From contig NZ_CP028158.1 in NCBI RefSeq assembly GCF_003030345.1, positions 2,976,001 to 3,040,000 of the forward strand: a DNA stretch of 64,000 nucleotides, given 5' to 3'. A model generated the notes under the pieces. The model was not told the DNA's origin, ran no database searches, and saw only the letters and a list, made by a program, of their open reading frames with translations. This stretch comes from Plantactinospora sp. BC1. Lineage in GTDB: Bacteria > Actinomycetota > Actinomycetes > Mycobacteriales > Micromonosporaceae. Position 1 is the first letter of the stretch, and each line of letters starts with the position of its first letter. The translations under genes and the position numbers were made by a program. This document shows, one piece after another, positions 52,969 through 63,400 of the stretch.

Positions 52969-54186
52969 TTGACGTCGAACCCGTTCCCCGTGCACACCTG
53001 GTTTCCCCGGCTCTGGGCGGAGATCGCCCCGATCGGCCGCGACCCGGGCACCGGCGGCTACCTCCGGTACGGCTTCACCGAGCCGGTACGCGAGCTGGAG
53101 CGGTGGTTCCGCGGCGTCGCCGAGGCCGACGGGGCGCACGCGGTCGAGCCGGACGGCAACGGCAACCTGATCGCCTGGTACGGGCCGCCGCCCGAGCGGG
53201 GCGACGCCGTCCTGCTCGGCAGCCACTTCGACTCCGTCCCGTACGGCGGTGGCTACGACGGCCCGCTCGGCATCGTCAGCGCCCTGCTGGCGGTCCGGGC
53301 ACTCCGACACGAGGGCCGGGAGTTCCGCCGGCCGGTCGGGGTGGTGGCGTTCGCCGAGGAGGAGGGGTCGCGGTTCGGCGTACCCTGTCTCGGCTCCCGG
53401 CTGCTCACCGGGGCGCTCGACCCGGCGCGGGCGGCGGCGCTGACCGACTCCGCCGGGGTCAGCCTGGCCGAGGCGATGGGCGGCCGGCCGGCGGGGGCCC
53501 GGCCGGAGCTGCTGGGCCGGATCGGCGCCTTCGTCGAGCTGCACGTCGAGCAGGGCCGGGCGCTGGTCGACCTCGGCGCGCCGGTCGGGGTGGCCAGCGG
53601 GATCTGGCCGCACGGCCGCTGGCGGCTCGACTTCGACGGCGAGGCCAACCACGCCGGCACCACCCGGATGGCGGACCGGCGCGACCCGATGCTCACCTAC
53701 GCCTTCGCGGTGCTGGCCGCCAACAAGGAGGCCCGGCTGCGCGGCGCGCACGCCACGATCGGCCGGGTCGAGGTGGAGCCGAACGCCACCAACGCGATCC
53801 CGGCCCGGGTCCGCGGCTGGCTGGACGCCCGGGCCGCCGACGCCGGCACCCTGGAGGCACTGGTCGAGGGGGTACGCGCCAAGGCCGCCGACCGGGCCAG
53901 CCGGGACGGTACGAGCCTGACGGTCACCCGGGAGTCGCTCAGCCCGCCGGTCGAGTTCGACGGCGGACTGGTCAAGGCGTTCCGGCTCGCCGAGGGCGTA
54001 CCGGTGCTGCCGACCGCCGCCGGGCACGACGCCGGAATCCTGGCCGAGCACGTGCCGACCGCGATGCTCTTCGTGCGGAACCCGACCGGGGTGTCGCACT
54101 CCCCCGCCGAGGCGGCCGAGGACGACGACTGCGCCGAGGGCGTACGCCGGCTGGCCGACCTGCTCGCCCAGCTGGCCGCCGGATGA
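52969..54186 (+). CDS. M20 amidohydrolase (allantoate-amidohydrolase-like), probable N-formylglutamate hydrolase
   Basis: A 405-aa metallohydrolase of the M20/Zn-peptidase family that includes allantoate amidohydrolase and hydantoinase/carbamoylase. Metal-ligand segments are [32 protein letters not shown] and, near the C-terminus, GHDAGI. The start is TTG, 6 nt after the hutU stop. It sits in the hut operon just before hutF, where N-formylglutamate deformylase (HutG) would be expected. Its likely job is release of formate from N-formylglutamate or a related step. Activity is inferred from position. Confidence 0.85.
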   Translation: MTSNPFPVHTWFPRLWAEIAPIGRDPGTGGYLRYGFTEPVRELERWFRGVAEADGAHAVEPDGNGNLIAWYGPPPERGDAVLLGSHFDSVPYGGGYDGPLGIVSALLAVRALRHEGREFRRPVGVVAFAEEEGSRFGVPCLGSRLLTGALDPARAAALTDSAGVSLAEAMGGRPAGARPELLGRIGAFVELHVEQGRALVDLGAPVGVASGIWPHGRWRLDFDGEANHAGTTRMADRRDPMLTYAFAVLAANKEARLRGAHATIGRVEVEPNATNAIPARVRGWLDARAADAGTLEALVEGVRAKAADRASRDGTSLTVTRESLSPPVEFDGGLVKAFRLAEGVPVLPTAAGHDAGILAEHVPTAMLFVRNPTGVSHSPAEAAEDDDCAEGVRRLADLLAQLAAG

Positions 54187-55526
54187 CCGGCACCGATCCG
54201 GCGCGCTACCACGCCGAGTACGCCTGGTTGCCGGACCGCCCCGAGCCCGACGCCGACGTGCTGATCGAGGTGCTCGACGGCCGGTTCGGCGCGGTCACGC
54301 CCGGGGTGCCGGTGCCGCCGCCGGACGCCCGCCGGCTGCCCGGGCTGACCCTGCCGGGGCTGGCCAACGCGCACTCGCACGCCTTCCACCGGGCGCTGCG
54401 CGGGCGCGGCCACGGCGGCCGGGGCGACTTCTGGACCTGGCGGGACACCATGTACGCGGTCGCCGACCGGCTCGACCCGGAGCGCTACCTCGCACTGGCC
54501 CGGGCCACGTACGCCGAGATGGCGCTCGCCGGGATCACCTGCGTCGGCGAGTTCCACTACCTGCACCACGCCCCGGGCGGCGTCCCGTACGCCGACCCGA
54601 ACGTGCTGGGCGCGGCGCTGGTCGAGGCCGCCGCCCAGGCGGGGGTCCGGCTCACCCTGCTGGACACCTGCTATCTGACCGCCACTGTGGACGGTCAGCC
54701 GCTGGCCGGGCCGCAACGGCGGTTCGGCGACGGCGACGCGGCGCGCTGGGCCGGGCGGGTCGCCGAGTTCACCCCGGCCGGCGGGCACGCCCGGCTCGGT
54801 GCGGCGATCCACTCGGTCCGGGCGGTCCCGGCCGACCAGCTCGCCGAGGTGGCCGGCTGGGCCCGGGACCGGGCCGCCCCGCTGCACCTGCACCTCTCGG
54901 AGCAGCCGGCCGAGAACGAGGCGTGCCTGGCGTACCACGGGAAGAGCCCGACCGCGCTGCTGGCCGAGGCCGGCGTGCTCGGCCCGGCCACCACGGCGGT
55001 GCACGCCACCCACCTGTCCGAACCGGACGTCGGGGTGCTCGGGTCCAGCGGTACCGGGGTCTGCGCCTGCCCGACCACCGAGCGGGAGCTGGCCGACGGG
55101 GTGGGACCGTTCCGGAGGCTGGCCGACGAGGGCGTCGCGATCAGCCTCGGCAGCGACAGCCACGCCGTGCTGGATCTCTTCGAGGAGGCCCGGGCGGTGG
55201 AGCTGAACCTGCGGCTGGCCACCCTGACCCGGGGCCACTTCACCCCGGCCGAGCTGCTGCGCGCCGCGACCGAGACCGGGCACGCCGCGCTGGGCTGGCC
55301 GGACGCCGGCACCCTGGCGACCGGCGACCGGGCCGACCTGGTCACCGTCCGGCTGGACAGTGCCCGGACCGCCGGGGTGCCGCCGGTCGGGGTCTTCTTC
55401 GCGGCCGGCACGGCCGACGTGACCGACGTGCTGACCGACGGCCGGCCGGTGGTGCGGGAGGGCCGGCACGTCCGGCTCGACGTGCCGGCCGAACTGTCGG
55501 CGGCGATCGCGGCGGTGACGCCGTGA
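54183..55526 (+). CDS. hutF: Formimidoylglutamate deiminase
   Basis: A 447-aa amidohydrolase-superfamily enzyme. The metal site [13 protein letters not shown] (near 63), [19 protein letters not shown] and the Asp in LGSDSHAV are all present in order. HutF converts N-formimidoyl-glutamate to N-formyl-glutamate and ammonia, defining the five-step pathway variant. ATGA overlap with the M20 gene and GTGA overlap with hutI show tight coupling. Confidence 0.95.
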   Translation: MTGTDPARYHAEYAWLPDRPEPDADVLIEVLDGRFGAVTPGVPVPPPDARRLPGLTLPGLANAHSHAFHRALRGRGHGGRGDFWTWRDTMYAVADRLDPERYLALARATYAEMALAGITCVGEFHYLHHAPGGVPYADPNVLGAALVEAAAQAGVRLTLLDTCYLTATVDGQPLAGPQRRFGDGDAARWAGRVAEFTPAGGHARLGAAIHSVRAVPADQLAEVAGWARDRAAPLHLHLSEQPAENEACLAYHGKSPTALLAEAGVLGPATTAVHATHLSEPDVGVLGSSGTGVCACPTTERELADGVGPFRRLADEGVAISLGSDSHAVLDLFEEARAVELNLRLATLTRGHFTPAELLRAATETGHAALGWPDAGTLATGDRADLVTVRLDSARTAGVPPVGVFFAAGTADVTDVLTDGRPVVREGRHVRLDVPAELSAAIAAVTP

Positions 55527-56695
55527 ACCTGCTGATCGACAACATCGGGGAACTGGTCACCAACACCGGGATCGGCGAGGGTGGGCCGCTCGGCATCCGC
55601 CGCAAGGCGGCGCTGCTGGTCGAGGAGGGCGAGGTGGCCTGGATCGGCCCGGCCCGCTACGCCCCGGCCGCCGACCGGCGGATCGACGCCGACGGCCGCG
55701 CGGTGCTGCCGGGATTCGTGGACAGCCACGCCCACCTGGTCTTCGCCGGGGACCGGGCCACCGAGTTCGCCGCCCGGATGGCCGGCGAGCCGTACACCGG
55801 GGGCGGGATCCGGACCACCGTCGCCGCCACCCGCGCCGCCGACGACGACCGGCTCCGGGAGACCGTCGGGCGGCTGCGCGCCGAGGCGGTCCGGCAGGGC
55901 ACCACCACGATCGAGATCAAGAGCGGGTACGGCCTCACCGTCGCCGACGAGGCCCGCTCGCTGCGGATCGCCGCCGAGTTCACCGCCGAGACGACATTCC
56001 TCGGTGCGCACGTGGTGCCGCCGGAGTACGCCGACCGCCCGGACGACTACGTCGGACTGGTCTGTGGGCCGATGCTCCGGGCCGCGCTGCCGTACGCGAA
56101 GTGGATCGACGTCTTCTGCGAGCGGGGTGCCTTCGACGCCGACCACGCGCGGGCGATCCTCACCGTCGGGCAGGCCGCCGGGCTGGGTGTGCGGGTGCAC
56201 GCCAACCAGCTCGGTCCCGGGCCGGGGGTGCAGCTCGGGGTGGAGCTGGGCGCGGCCAGCGTCGACCACTGCACCCATCTCTCCGATGTGGACGTGGAGA
56301 TGCTGGCGATGTCGGAGACGGTGGCGACCCTGCTGCCCGGCGCCGAGTTCTCCACCCGGTCGCCGTACCCGGACGCGCGGCGGCTGCTCGACGCGGGGGT
56401 GACCGTGGCGCTGGCGACGGACTGCAACCCGGGGTCGTCGTACACCTCGTCGATGCCGTTCTGCGTGGCGCTCGCGGTCCGGGAGATGGGCATGACCCCG
56501 GCGGAGGCGGTCTGGGCGGCCACCGCCGGTGGCGCGCGGGCCCTGCGCCGCGCGGACGCCGGGGTGCTCCGGCCGGGGGTACCGGCCGACCTGAGCATCC
56601 TCGACGCGCCCTCCTGTCTGCACCTGGCCTACCGGCCCGGTGTTCCACTGATCAGCCAGGTCCTGCACAACGGAGTACCGCAATGTCAACAGTGA
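55523..56695 (+). CDS. hutI: Imidazolonepropionase
   Basis: A 390-aa amidohydrolase. Metal ligands in [25 protein letters not shown] and ATDCNPGSS are intact. It hydrolyses imidazolone propionate to N-formimidoyl-glutamate. The start is GTG overlapping the hutF stop, and its 3' end overlaps the hutH start by 13 nt. Confidence 0.97.
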   Translation: MNLLIDNIGELVTNTGIGEGGPLGIRRKAALLVEEGEVAWIGPARYAPAADRRIDADGRAVLPGFVDSHAHLVFAGDRATEFAARMAGEPYTGGGIRTTVAATRAADDDRLRETVGRLRAEAVRQGTTTIEIKSGYGLTVADEARSLRIAAEFTAETTFLGAHVVPPEYADRPDDYVGLVCGPMLRAALPYAKWIDVFCERGAFDADHARAILTVGQAAGLGVRVHANQLGPGPGVQLGVELGAASVDHCTHLSDVDVEMLAMSETVATLLPGAEFSTRSPYPDARRLLDAGVTVALATDCNPGSSYTSSMPFCVALAVREMGMTPAEAVWAATAGGARALRRADAGVLRPGVPADLSILDAPSCLHLAYRPGVPLISQVLHNGVPQCQQ

Positions 56696-58236
56696 CCCGA
56701 CCCGTCGTCACCGTCCAGCCCACCGGGATATCCCCGGCCGACGTGCTGGCGGTGGCCCGCGGGACCGCCACGGTCGTCCTCGATCCCTCCACACTGGACG
56801 CCATGGCGGCCAGCCGGGCGATCGTGGACCGGATCGAGCAGACCGGCCGCCCGGTCTACGGCGTCTCGACCGGGTTCGGGGCGCTCGCCAACACCTTCGT
56901 CACGCCGGATCGGCGGGCCGAGTTGCAGCACGCGCTGATCCGCTCGCACGCCGCCGGGGTGGGCGCCCCGATGCCCCGCGAGGTGGTCCGGGCGATGATG
57001 CTGCTCCGGATCCGCTCGCTCGCGCTCGGCCACTCCGGGGTACGCCCCGAGCTGGCGCAGGCGCTCGCGGACCTGCTCAACGCCGACATCACCCCGTGGG
57101 TGCCGGAACACGGCTCGCTCGGCGCCTCCGGCGACCTCGCCCCGCTGGCGCACTGCGCGCTGGTGCTGCTCGGCGAGGGCTGGGTGGTCGGCCCGGACGG
57201 CAGCCGGCAGGACGCGGCGGCGGCGCTGCGTGCCGCCGGGCTGCGCCCGGTGACGCTCGCCGCCAAGGAGGGGTTGGCGCTGGTCAACGGCACCGACGGA
57301 ATGCTCGGGATGCTGCTGCTGGCGGTCGCCGACGCCGGTCACCTCTTCACCATGGCGGACGTGACGGCGGCACTCGCCATCGAGGCGATGCTCGGCTCGG
57401 AGCGCCCGTTCCTGCCGGAGCTGCACGCGATCCGCCCGCATCCGGGGCAGGCGCTCTCGGCGGCCAACATCCACCGGCTGCTCCAGGGATCGTCCATCAT
57501 GGACTCGCACCGGGACGACCTGTCGCACGCCGTGCAGGACGCGTACTCGATGCGCTGTGCCCCGCAGGTCGCCGGGGCGGCCCGGGACACCCTCGCCTTC
57601 GTCGACCAGGTCGCCGGCCGGGAACTGCGCTCGGTGGTGGACAACCCGGTGGTACTGCCGGACGGCCGGGTCGAGTCGACCGGCAACTTCCACGGCGCCC
57701 CGCTCGGCTTCGCCGCCGACTTCCTGGCCATCGCCGCCGCCGAGGTCGGTGCGATCGCCGAACGCCGGGTCGACCGGCTGCTCGACGTCACCCGGTCCCG
57801 GGAACTGCCGGCGTTCCTCTCCCCCGACGCCGGGGTCAACTCCGGGCTGATGATCGCCCAGTACACCGCCGCCGGCATCGTCGCGGAGAACCGGCGGCTC
57901 GCCGCGCCCGCCTCGGTCGACTCGCTGCCGACCAGCGGCATGCAGGAGGACCACGTCTCGATGGGCTGGGCGGCGGCCAAGAAGCTGCGTACGGTGCTGG
58001 AGAACCTGACCAGCCTGCTCGCGGTGGAGCTGATCGCCGGGGTACGCGGATTGCAGTTGCGGGCCCCGCTCACCCCGTCCCCGGCCGGCCGGGCCGCGCT
58101 GGCGGCGTTGCGGGACGCCGTCGGCGAGCCGGGACCGGACATCTTCCTCGCCCCGGCGATGGAGGCGGCCCGTGCGGTGGTCGCCGGCCCCGAACTGCGG
58201 GCGGCGATCGAGGCGGAGGTCGGACCCCTGGGGTAG
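56683..58236 (+). CDS. hutH: Histidine ammonia-lyase
   Basis: A 517-aa lyase of normal length that removes ammonia from histidine to give urocanate, the first pathway step. The Ala-Ser-Gly that forms the MIO cofactor is in [13 protein letters not shown] (near residue 148). [11 protein letters not shown] and FHGAPLGF are also conserved. It is last in the operon, overlapping hutI. Confidence 0.97.
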   Translation: MSTVTRPVVTVQPTGISPADVLAVARGTATVVLDPSTLDAMAASRAIVDRIEQTGRPVYGVSTGFGALANTFVTPDRRAELQHALIRSHAAGVGAPMPREVVRAMMLLRIRSLALGHSGVRPELAQALADLLNADITPWVPEHGSLGASGDLAPLAHCALVLLGEGWVVGPDGSRQDAAAALRAAGLRPVTLAAKEGLALVNGTDGMLGMLLLAVADAGHLFTMADVTAALAIEAMLGSERPFLPELHAIRPHPGQALSAANIHRLLQGSSIMDSHRDDLSHAVQDAYSMRCAPQVAGAARDTLAFVDQVAGRELRSVVDNPVVLPDGRVESTGNFHGAPLGFAADFLAIAAAEVGAIAERRVDRLLDVTRSRELPAFLSPDAGVNSGLMIAQYTAAGIVAENRRLAAPASVDSLPTSGMQEDHVSMGWAAAKKLRTVLENLTSLLAVELIAGVRGLQLRAPLTPSPAGRAALAALRDAVGEPGPDIFLAPAMEAARAVVAGPELRAAIEAEVGPLG

Positions 58237-58322
58237 AAGACCGGCATCCGCCCACCGCCGGGCGTTATCGATCGCACCGTCCTGGGTAAGTCCGGTGTGG
58301 ACATCCACATCGAGGAGGAGAG

Positions 58323-58598
58323 ATGGCAGCGCAAACCACGGGCGGGGCGGCCGAGCAGGCCGGCGGGGCGGTTCGCGGCACCAATGTGATGGCGATCCTC
58401 TCCCTGGTCTTCGCCTTCATCTTCGCACCACTGGGCATCGTCTTCGGCGTCGTCGCGAAGCGGCAGATCCAGCAGACCGGCGAGCAGGGCAGCGGACTCG
58501 CGAAGGCGGGCTTCTGGCTCGGCATCGTCTTCACCGCACTCACCGTGCTCTGGTTCGTCCTCATCGTCGTCGTCGCGGGAGCCTCGAACGGAAGTTGA
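58323..58598 (+). CDS. DUF4190 small membrane protein
   Basis: A 91-aa protein with two transmembrane helices (MAILSLVFAFIFAPLGIVFG and LGIVFTALTVLWFVLIVVV) flanking a short cytoplasmic KRQIQQTGEQGSGLAKAGF loop. This is the DUF4190 pattern common in actinomycetes. GAGGAGGAG precedes the ATG. Function unknown. A strong hairpin follows. Confidence 0.88.
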   Translation: MAAQTTGGAAEQAGGAVRGTNVMAILSLVFAFIFAPLGIVFGVVAKRQIQQTGEQGSGLAKAGFWLGIVFTALTVLWFVLIVVVAGASNGS

Positions 58599-58836
58599 GC
58601 ACAGCGCGGAGAACGCGGGGTGGTTCGTCCGGTCCGGTCGCGGGTCGGAGGACCACCCCGCTCCTTCGGCCCACCACGAAGGTACGGCCGGCTGCCCGGG
58701 TCGCCAGCGCCGACGGTCGTGCCGTCCCGGGCAGCAGGCGCCACATCCCGCAGTGGCACGACTGGTAGCTCACGATCCCGTCACTGGTCCGGTGACGTGA
58801 CCGGGTCTGCCAGTGGTGCCCGTTCTCGTCGCTCAT
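58561..58836 (-). CDS. Small Cys/His-containing protein
   Basis: About 91 aa from the ATG at 58836 (MSDENGHHWQTRSRHRTSDG ...). The first 40 residues, with SCHCGMW, look like a short zinc-ribbon-like unit; the rest is Arg-rich and translates across the hairpin that ends the opposite gene. Its 3' end overlaps the DUF4190 gene antisense. The true protein may be shorter if a frameshift has removed an earlier stop. Confidence 0.45.
   Translation of the reverse strand: MSDENGHHWQTRSRHRTSDGIVSYQSCHCGMWRLLPGTARPSALATRAAGRTFVVGRRSGVVLRPATGPDEPPRVLRAVLNFRSRLPRRRR
58615..58661 (+). terminator. Terminator after DUF4190 gene
   Basis: GCGGGGTGGT pairs with ACCACCCCGC, with further partial pairing inside, starting 16 nt after the DUF4190 stop. 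Confidence 0.6.
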
Positions 58837-58861
58837 GGTCCGAGCCTGCTGTAATGGCGTT

Positions 58862-59377
58862 GTGCATCTCAACCCTTACGGACAGGACGCGGTACGACTC
58901 GCCGCCGACCTGGCCAACCAGCGCCCCCACTCCCTGCCCGACCTGGTACGCCGGTGCGCCGCCGCCGGGCTGGTGCTCGACATGCCGGTCGGGGAAGCGG
59001 ACCTGTCCGTGGCGCTGGAACTGGTCGACCAGTGGACCGAGATCGTCGACGCCACCGATCCGACGCAGCGGGCCGCCCTGGTCAACCGGCTGCTGGCGGC
59101 CGCTTCGGCGTACCCCCGACTCACGGACCACGGCGGCACCGGATGGCACCTGCACTACCGCGACGACGGCGTACCGCTCGGCACGGTGCTGCGGGCCCTG
59201 GTCAGCGTCGGTACCGCCCTGCACCTCGCCGGGCGCGGCATGTCCCGGCTCGGCCGCTGCGCCGCCGACGACTGCCGGACCATCTACGTCGACACCTCCC
59301 GGGGTGGCCGGCAGCGCTACTGCTCGCCCCGCTGCGCCAACCGGGACGCCGTCCGCCGGCACCGGAGCAGCCGATAG
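58862..59377 (+). CDS. CGNR zinc-finger (ABATE-type) regulator-like protein
   Basis: About 171 aa from the GTG at 58862 (HLNPYGQDAVRLAADLAN, the usual family start). The C-terminal CGNR zinc finger has RCAADDCRTIYVD then QRYCSPRCANRDAV, with four Cys in the right positions (CGNR appears as CANR). These proteins are probable transcriptional regulators with a stress-linked N-terminal ABATE domain. A start 27 nt upstream is open but less family-like. Confidence 0.85.
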   Translation: MHLNPYGQDAVRLAADLANQRPHSLPDLVRRCAAAGLVLDMPVGEADLSVALELVDQWTEIVDATDPTQRAALVNRLLAAASAYPRLTDHGGTGWHLHYRDDGVPLGTVLRALVSVGTALHLAGRGMSRLGRCAADDCRTIYVDTSRGGRQRYCSPRCANRDAVRRHRSSR

Positions 59378-59447
59378 GTCGGGCCGCTCGGGAAGCACCG
59401 GCTCGACGCCGTCCGGGACCGCACGCTTGCGCTGGCGCTGCCGGGCG

Positions 59448-60473
59448 TCAGAGGAACGTCGAGAGCAGCCAGCACAGCCCGACATTGAGTGCGACCACCG
59501 CGAGCAGAAACCGCCAGCCGGACCTCGGGAACGAGTCCTCCGCCGCGTCGGTGCCGGCGGCATCCGCTGCCTCGGTCCGTAGCACGCCGGAGGCGGTGGC
59601 GTCGGCCGGGGCTTCGTACTCCACGACCGTCTCGATGCCGTCGAGTACGGTCACCGTCGCGGTGACCCCGCCGATCACGGCGCCGTCCGGGAGCAGAGCG
59701 GACACCGCCACCCGGTGCTGTCCCGGCGCGACCGGAAAGCGGTGGGTGGACCAGTTGAGGACGTCGAGGTCGGTGCCGTCGACCGACAGCCTCGGTCGGC
59801 TCTGTTCGTAGACCGGTGCGAGCGGATCCGGGTACCGGAAACGGATCAGCAGCGAACCGGTTCCCGGGGCCATCCTGGCCAACGGCTCGTACGGCGAGTC
59901 GGCGGGTGACGGTTCAGGCGGCGGCGACTGCGGAGTCTGCGACTGCGGAGTCCGCTCCACGCTGGGTGACCGCCTGCCGAACCAGCGCACGGCACGGGTC
60001 GGGCCGAGCAGACCGATCAACAGGGCGGTGCCGCCGACAAACGCGGTGATCGCCAGCACCGCCAGCGACAGCAGTGTGGCGGCCCAGGCGAGAAGGCCGA
60101 GGAGCAGGTTACGGCCCTGCTGGGTGAACGAGCAGTCGTCCGGCTCCGTCCGGGAGCAGTAACCGACCAGGGTGGGGGGCCGGTCCCGGTCCTCGGGGGT
60201 GACGATCGACGGGCCGACGACCGACGACACGGTACGCCCGTCCGGCAGGGTGACGGTGACCTCGCAGTTCCACCAGTAGCCGAGTCCAGCGGTGCTGACC
60301 GGACCGACCCGGTCGCACGCGCCGACCTGGGCGGTGCCGGTCACCCGCTCGCCGGAGACACGGGGAGGCTCCCCGGCGTACAGGTTTCGTACGCCGAGGA
60401 GCATCCCGCAGACGACCAGACCGACGACGTAGACGACGATCGCGGCGAGGAGCGCCTGCCCGCGTGTCCGCAC
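59448..60473 (-). CDS. Membrane protein downstream of RHS gene
   Basis: A 341-aa protein. It has a first span (AAIVVYVVGLVVCGMLLGV), an extracytoplasmic domain with paired Cys (GACDRVG, WWNCEV, GYCSRTEPDDCSF), two central spans, a cytoplasmic beta domain with a PEGA-like flavour (GQHRVAVSALLPDG), and a C-terminal span. I do not assign a family firmly. It starts 10 nt after the stop of the RHS gene in the same direction, so it could be the RHS immunity or accessory protein (inference). Confidence 0.7.
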   Translation of the reverse strand: MRTRGQALLAAIVVYVVGLVVCGMLLGVRNLYAGEPPRVSGERVTGTAQVGACDRVGPVSTAGLGYWWNCEVTVTLPDGRTVSSVVGPSIVTPEDRDRPPTLVGYCSRTEPDDCSFTQQGRNLLLGLLAWAATLLSLAVLAITAFVGGTALLIGLLGPTRAVRWFGRRSPSVERTPQSQTPQSPPPEPSPADSPYEPLARMAPGTGSLLIRFRYPDPLAPVYEQSRPRLSVDGTDLDVLNWSTHRFPVAPGQHRVAVSALLPDGAVIGGVTATVTVLDGIETVVEYEAPADATASGVLRTEAADAAGTDAAEDSFPRSGWRFLLAVVALNVGLCWLLSTFL

Positions 60474-60483
60474 CGGACCGACG

Positions 60484-63400
60484 CTACCCTCGGGCGTTTC
60501 CGAGGAACCCGTTCAGCCCGTTCCACGGATTGAACTCGCCCAACTTTCCGAAGTCGTCGGCGTTCCCGGGCAGATAGCCACCGACCACACCACCGACGAC
60601 CATGGAGTTCGGATCCGACGAGAGCACGTTCCTGGTGAACCCGGGAGACTTCCTGGTCGGAGCGAGCTTCGCCGATAGTTTGTTCAGGTCCCTCCGCATG
60701 GTGACAGCACGCTTCAGCTCGGACGGAGTGAACTGTTGCTTGACCTCCTTGAGCATCGCCCTCCCGGAAGGCAGGACCTTTCCTCGGCCGGCCTTCTCCC
60801 AACTACCGCTGACGACGCGTGACGCCCCGAGTTTGCCTGCCGTCTTGGCGACGCCCGCCTTCACGATTCCGCCTACCAGGCTGGTGGCTCCCGCACCGAC
60901 CGCGCCCATGATGGCCCCGACACCCGTGTTCAACAGAACCTTTCCGAGGCTGTCGCCCTTGAGATAGGAGGACAGGCCCGAGCCGACCGCACCCGCGGCG
61001 GCGCCGCAGGCCAGCGTCGCCGTTCCGAGCGTCACCGCCGTGCAGGTCAGGCCGACGGCGACACCGGCGATGACCCCGACGAGGTCCGGGTGCTTCTTGG
61101 CCCAGCGGACGCTTGCGTCCCAGCCGCCCTTGGCCTTGCAGAGAAGGTTGCACTTCTTCTTCTTCGGCGGCGAGCCCTTGTCGTCGCCACCGCCACCACC
61201 GCTCCGCTTCGGCGGGCGAGGCGGAGCCTTCCAACCGTTGGCGGCGTTGTTGGTGGCGTTCTTGGTGGCGGTCGGCGACCTGTCGATGTTCTTCGGACCG
61301 CAGTTGTACTTCGCACACGGCGTCTGGCTGTCGTACGCGTTGGTGCCGCCGGGATCGGACCGGTTCACCGGATCGTCGCCCGCGTACGTGTATCCGCCGA
61401 TCTGGTTCGGGTCCTCCGTGTTCAACAGCGGGTCGACGCTGACGAACCGCCCCGCCGCCGGATCGTAGTGCCGGGCGCCGAGCACGGTCAGCCCGGTCGT
61501 CGAGTCGGTCGGCTTGCCGAGGAAGCCCCGGCTGTTCGGCCAACTGGTCGGGGCCGTCCCGCGCGGTGCGCCGTACGGGGTGAACGCCCGCCACCTCGGG
61601 TTGGTGCCGTTGTTGTCCAGGGTCAGCGTGGCGGTACCCAGCCGGTCGTTGATCAGATAGCTGTACGCCCCGGCGGTCGTGCCGCTGCGGACGCAGGTGG
61701 TGCCGTCCGCTCCGGAGTAGTAGCGCCGGCCGCTGACCGTGCCGTTGGCCGTGTTGAGCGTCAGCTCCTGGCCGGGCAGGTAGAGGACGGCGTTCTTCTC
61801 CTTCAGGTTGCGCTGGATCAGCAGTTCGCCGTCGGCGTCGTAGACGTAGCTGGCATCGACGGTGCTCCCGGTGCGGACCTGGGCGAGCCGGCCGTCGATG
61901 CTCCAGTCGAGGGTCTGCGTGCCTCGCTCCGGAGTGGTCCGGCCGATGGTGTTGCCGAGGACGTCGTACTGGAAGGTCCGGGTGGTGGTGCCGGCCGGTC
62001 CGGTGGTCTGCTCGGAGCGGACGGCGTGCGGCTGGCTGCCGCCGGCCGCCGGGTAGCTGTACGTCGTGGTGGTGTCGCCACCGCCACCGGCCAGCCCGTG
62101 CTGGACCTGACCGGTCCGGTCACCGACGTCGTTGTACGTCCAGCTCGTCCAGTACGGGTTGATCCCGCCGACGGTGGCGTTGCTGCCGCCGCCGGAGAGG
62201 TCGACCGCGCAGGCGTCGGTCGCCGTCCACGCGGTGCTGAGCCGGCCGAGCAGGTCGTAGCGGAAGCACTGGGTCTCCTGCTGTGCCCCGGAGTTGCGGG
62301 CGTCGGTGACCCGGGTGACCTTGCCGGCCGCGTTGTGCTTGTAGACGACGTCGTTCATCCGCGAGTTGCCGGTGCCGTTGCGGTCGACGTACGTGTTGAC
62401 CAGGCGCTTGCTGTGCTCGTCGTAGACGTAGGTCGTCCAGGCGGTGTTGGTGGTGCCGAAGCCGAACTTGCTCTGCGACACCTGCCCGAACGCGTTGTAC
62501 CTGGTGGAGTCGACGTAGTTGCCGAGCGAGCTGCCGACTCCCGAGGGCAGGTCGAGGGCGGTGTAGGTGTGGTTCACCGTCTCCGCCGGCAGGCCACCAC
62601 CGGTCGGGAAGATCGACTTCTTCAGCAGCCCGTTGGTCGGGCTGTACTCCCGGCCGAAGCTGTAGGTGCCGGCCAGGGTGCCGTTGGCCGGGTCGGCCGG
62701 GATGGTGACGTTGACCCCGACCTCCTCGCCCCAGACGTTGTAGCCGGTCGGCGCGGTGACGTACGCCTTTCCGTTGTCGTAGCTGGTCGAGCTGGCCACC
62801 TCGCCGATGCCGTTGGTGATGGTGGTCGAGTCGTAGGTCCAGGTCGCTATGGGTGGGGCCGTCGCGCTGGTGCCGTCGTACTCGCCGGTCTGCCGGTCCA
62901 GCGCGTCGTAGGTGGTGGTGACGGTCCGGCCGAGCGGGTTCTTCGCCGAGGTGACGTTGCCGTTCGCGTCGTAGCCCAGCTCACTGGTGCCGGAGTCCGG
63001 GTCCGTCTTCCGTACCGCCCGGCCCCGCAGGTCGAAGGTCGTGGTCCAGGAGTTGCCGTCGTCGTCGGTTACCCGGTCCTGGTTGCCCCGGCGGTCGTAC
63101 CGGTAGCTGATCCTCACCGGGTTGCCGCCGCTGACCACCGAGCCGCTGACGGTGGGAACCGCCCGGTAGCTCAACCGCTCGACGGTGCGACCACGGCCGT
63201 CCGCCACCTCGGTCGTCGGGGTGCCACCCTCGGGCGGGATGGTGGTGATCCGGTCGCCGCCGTAGATCGACCGGGTCTGCCACTTCGTCTGGCCCTTCGA
63301 CCTCGACACGATCAGCGTCTTGCGGCCCACCCCGTCGTAGCTGATCAGATCCTGGTTCGGGATCTGCTGGTCCTTGCCGACCATGTTCAGCATGGTGGTG

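Noticed and set aside
51031-54099. 1,022-aa minus-strand frame opposite hutU and the M20 gene
   Set aside because: Antisense shadow of two well-identified enzymes; no domain pattern.
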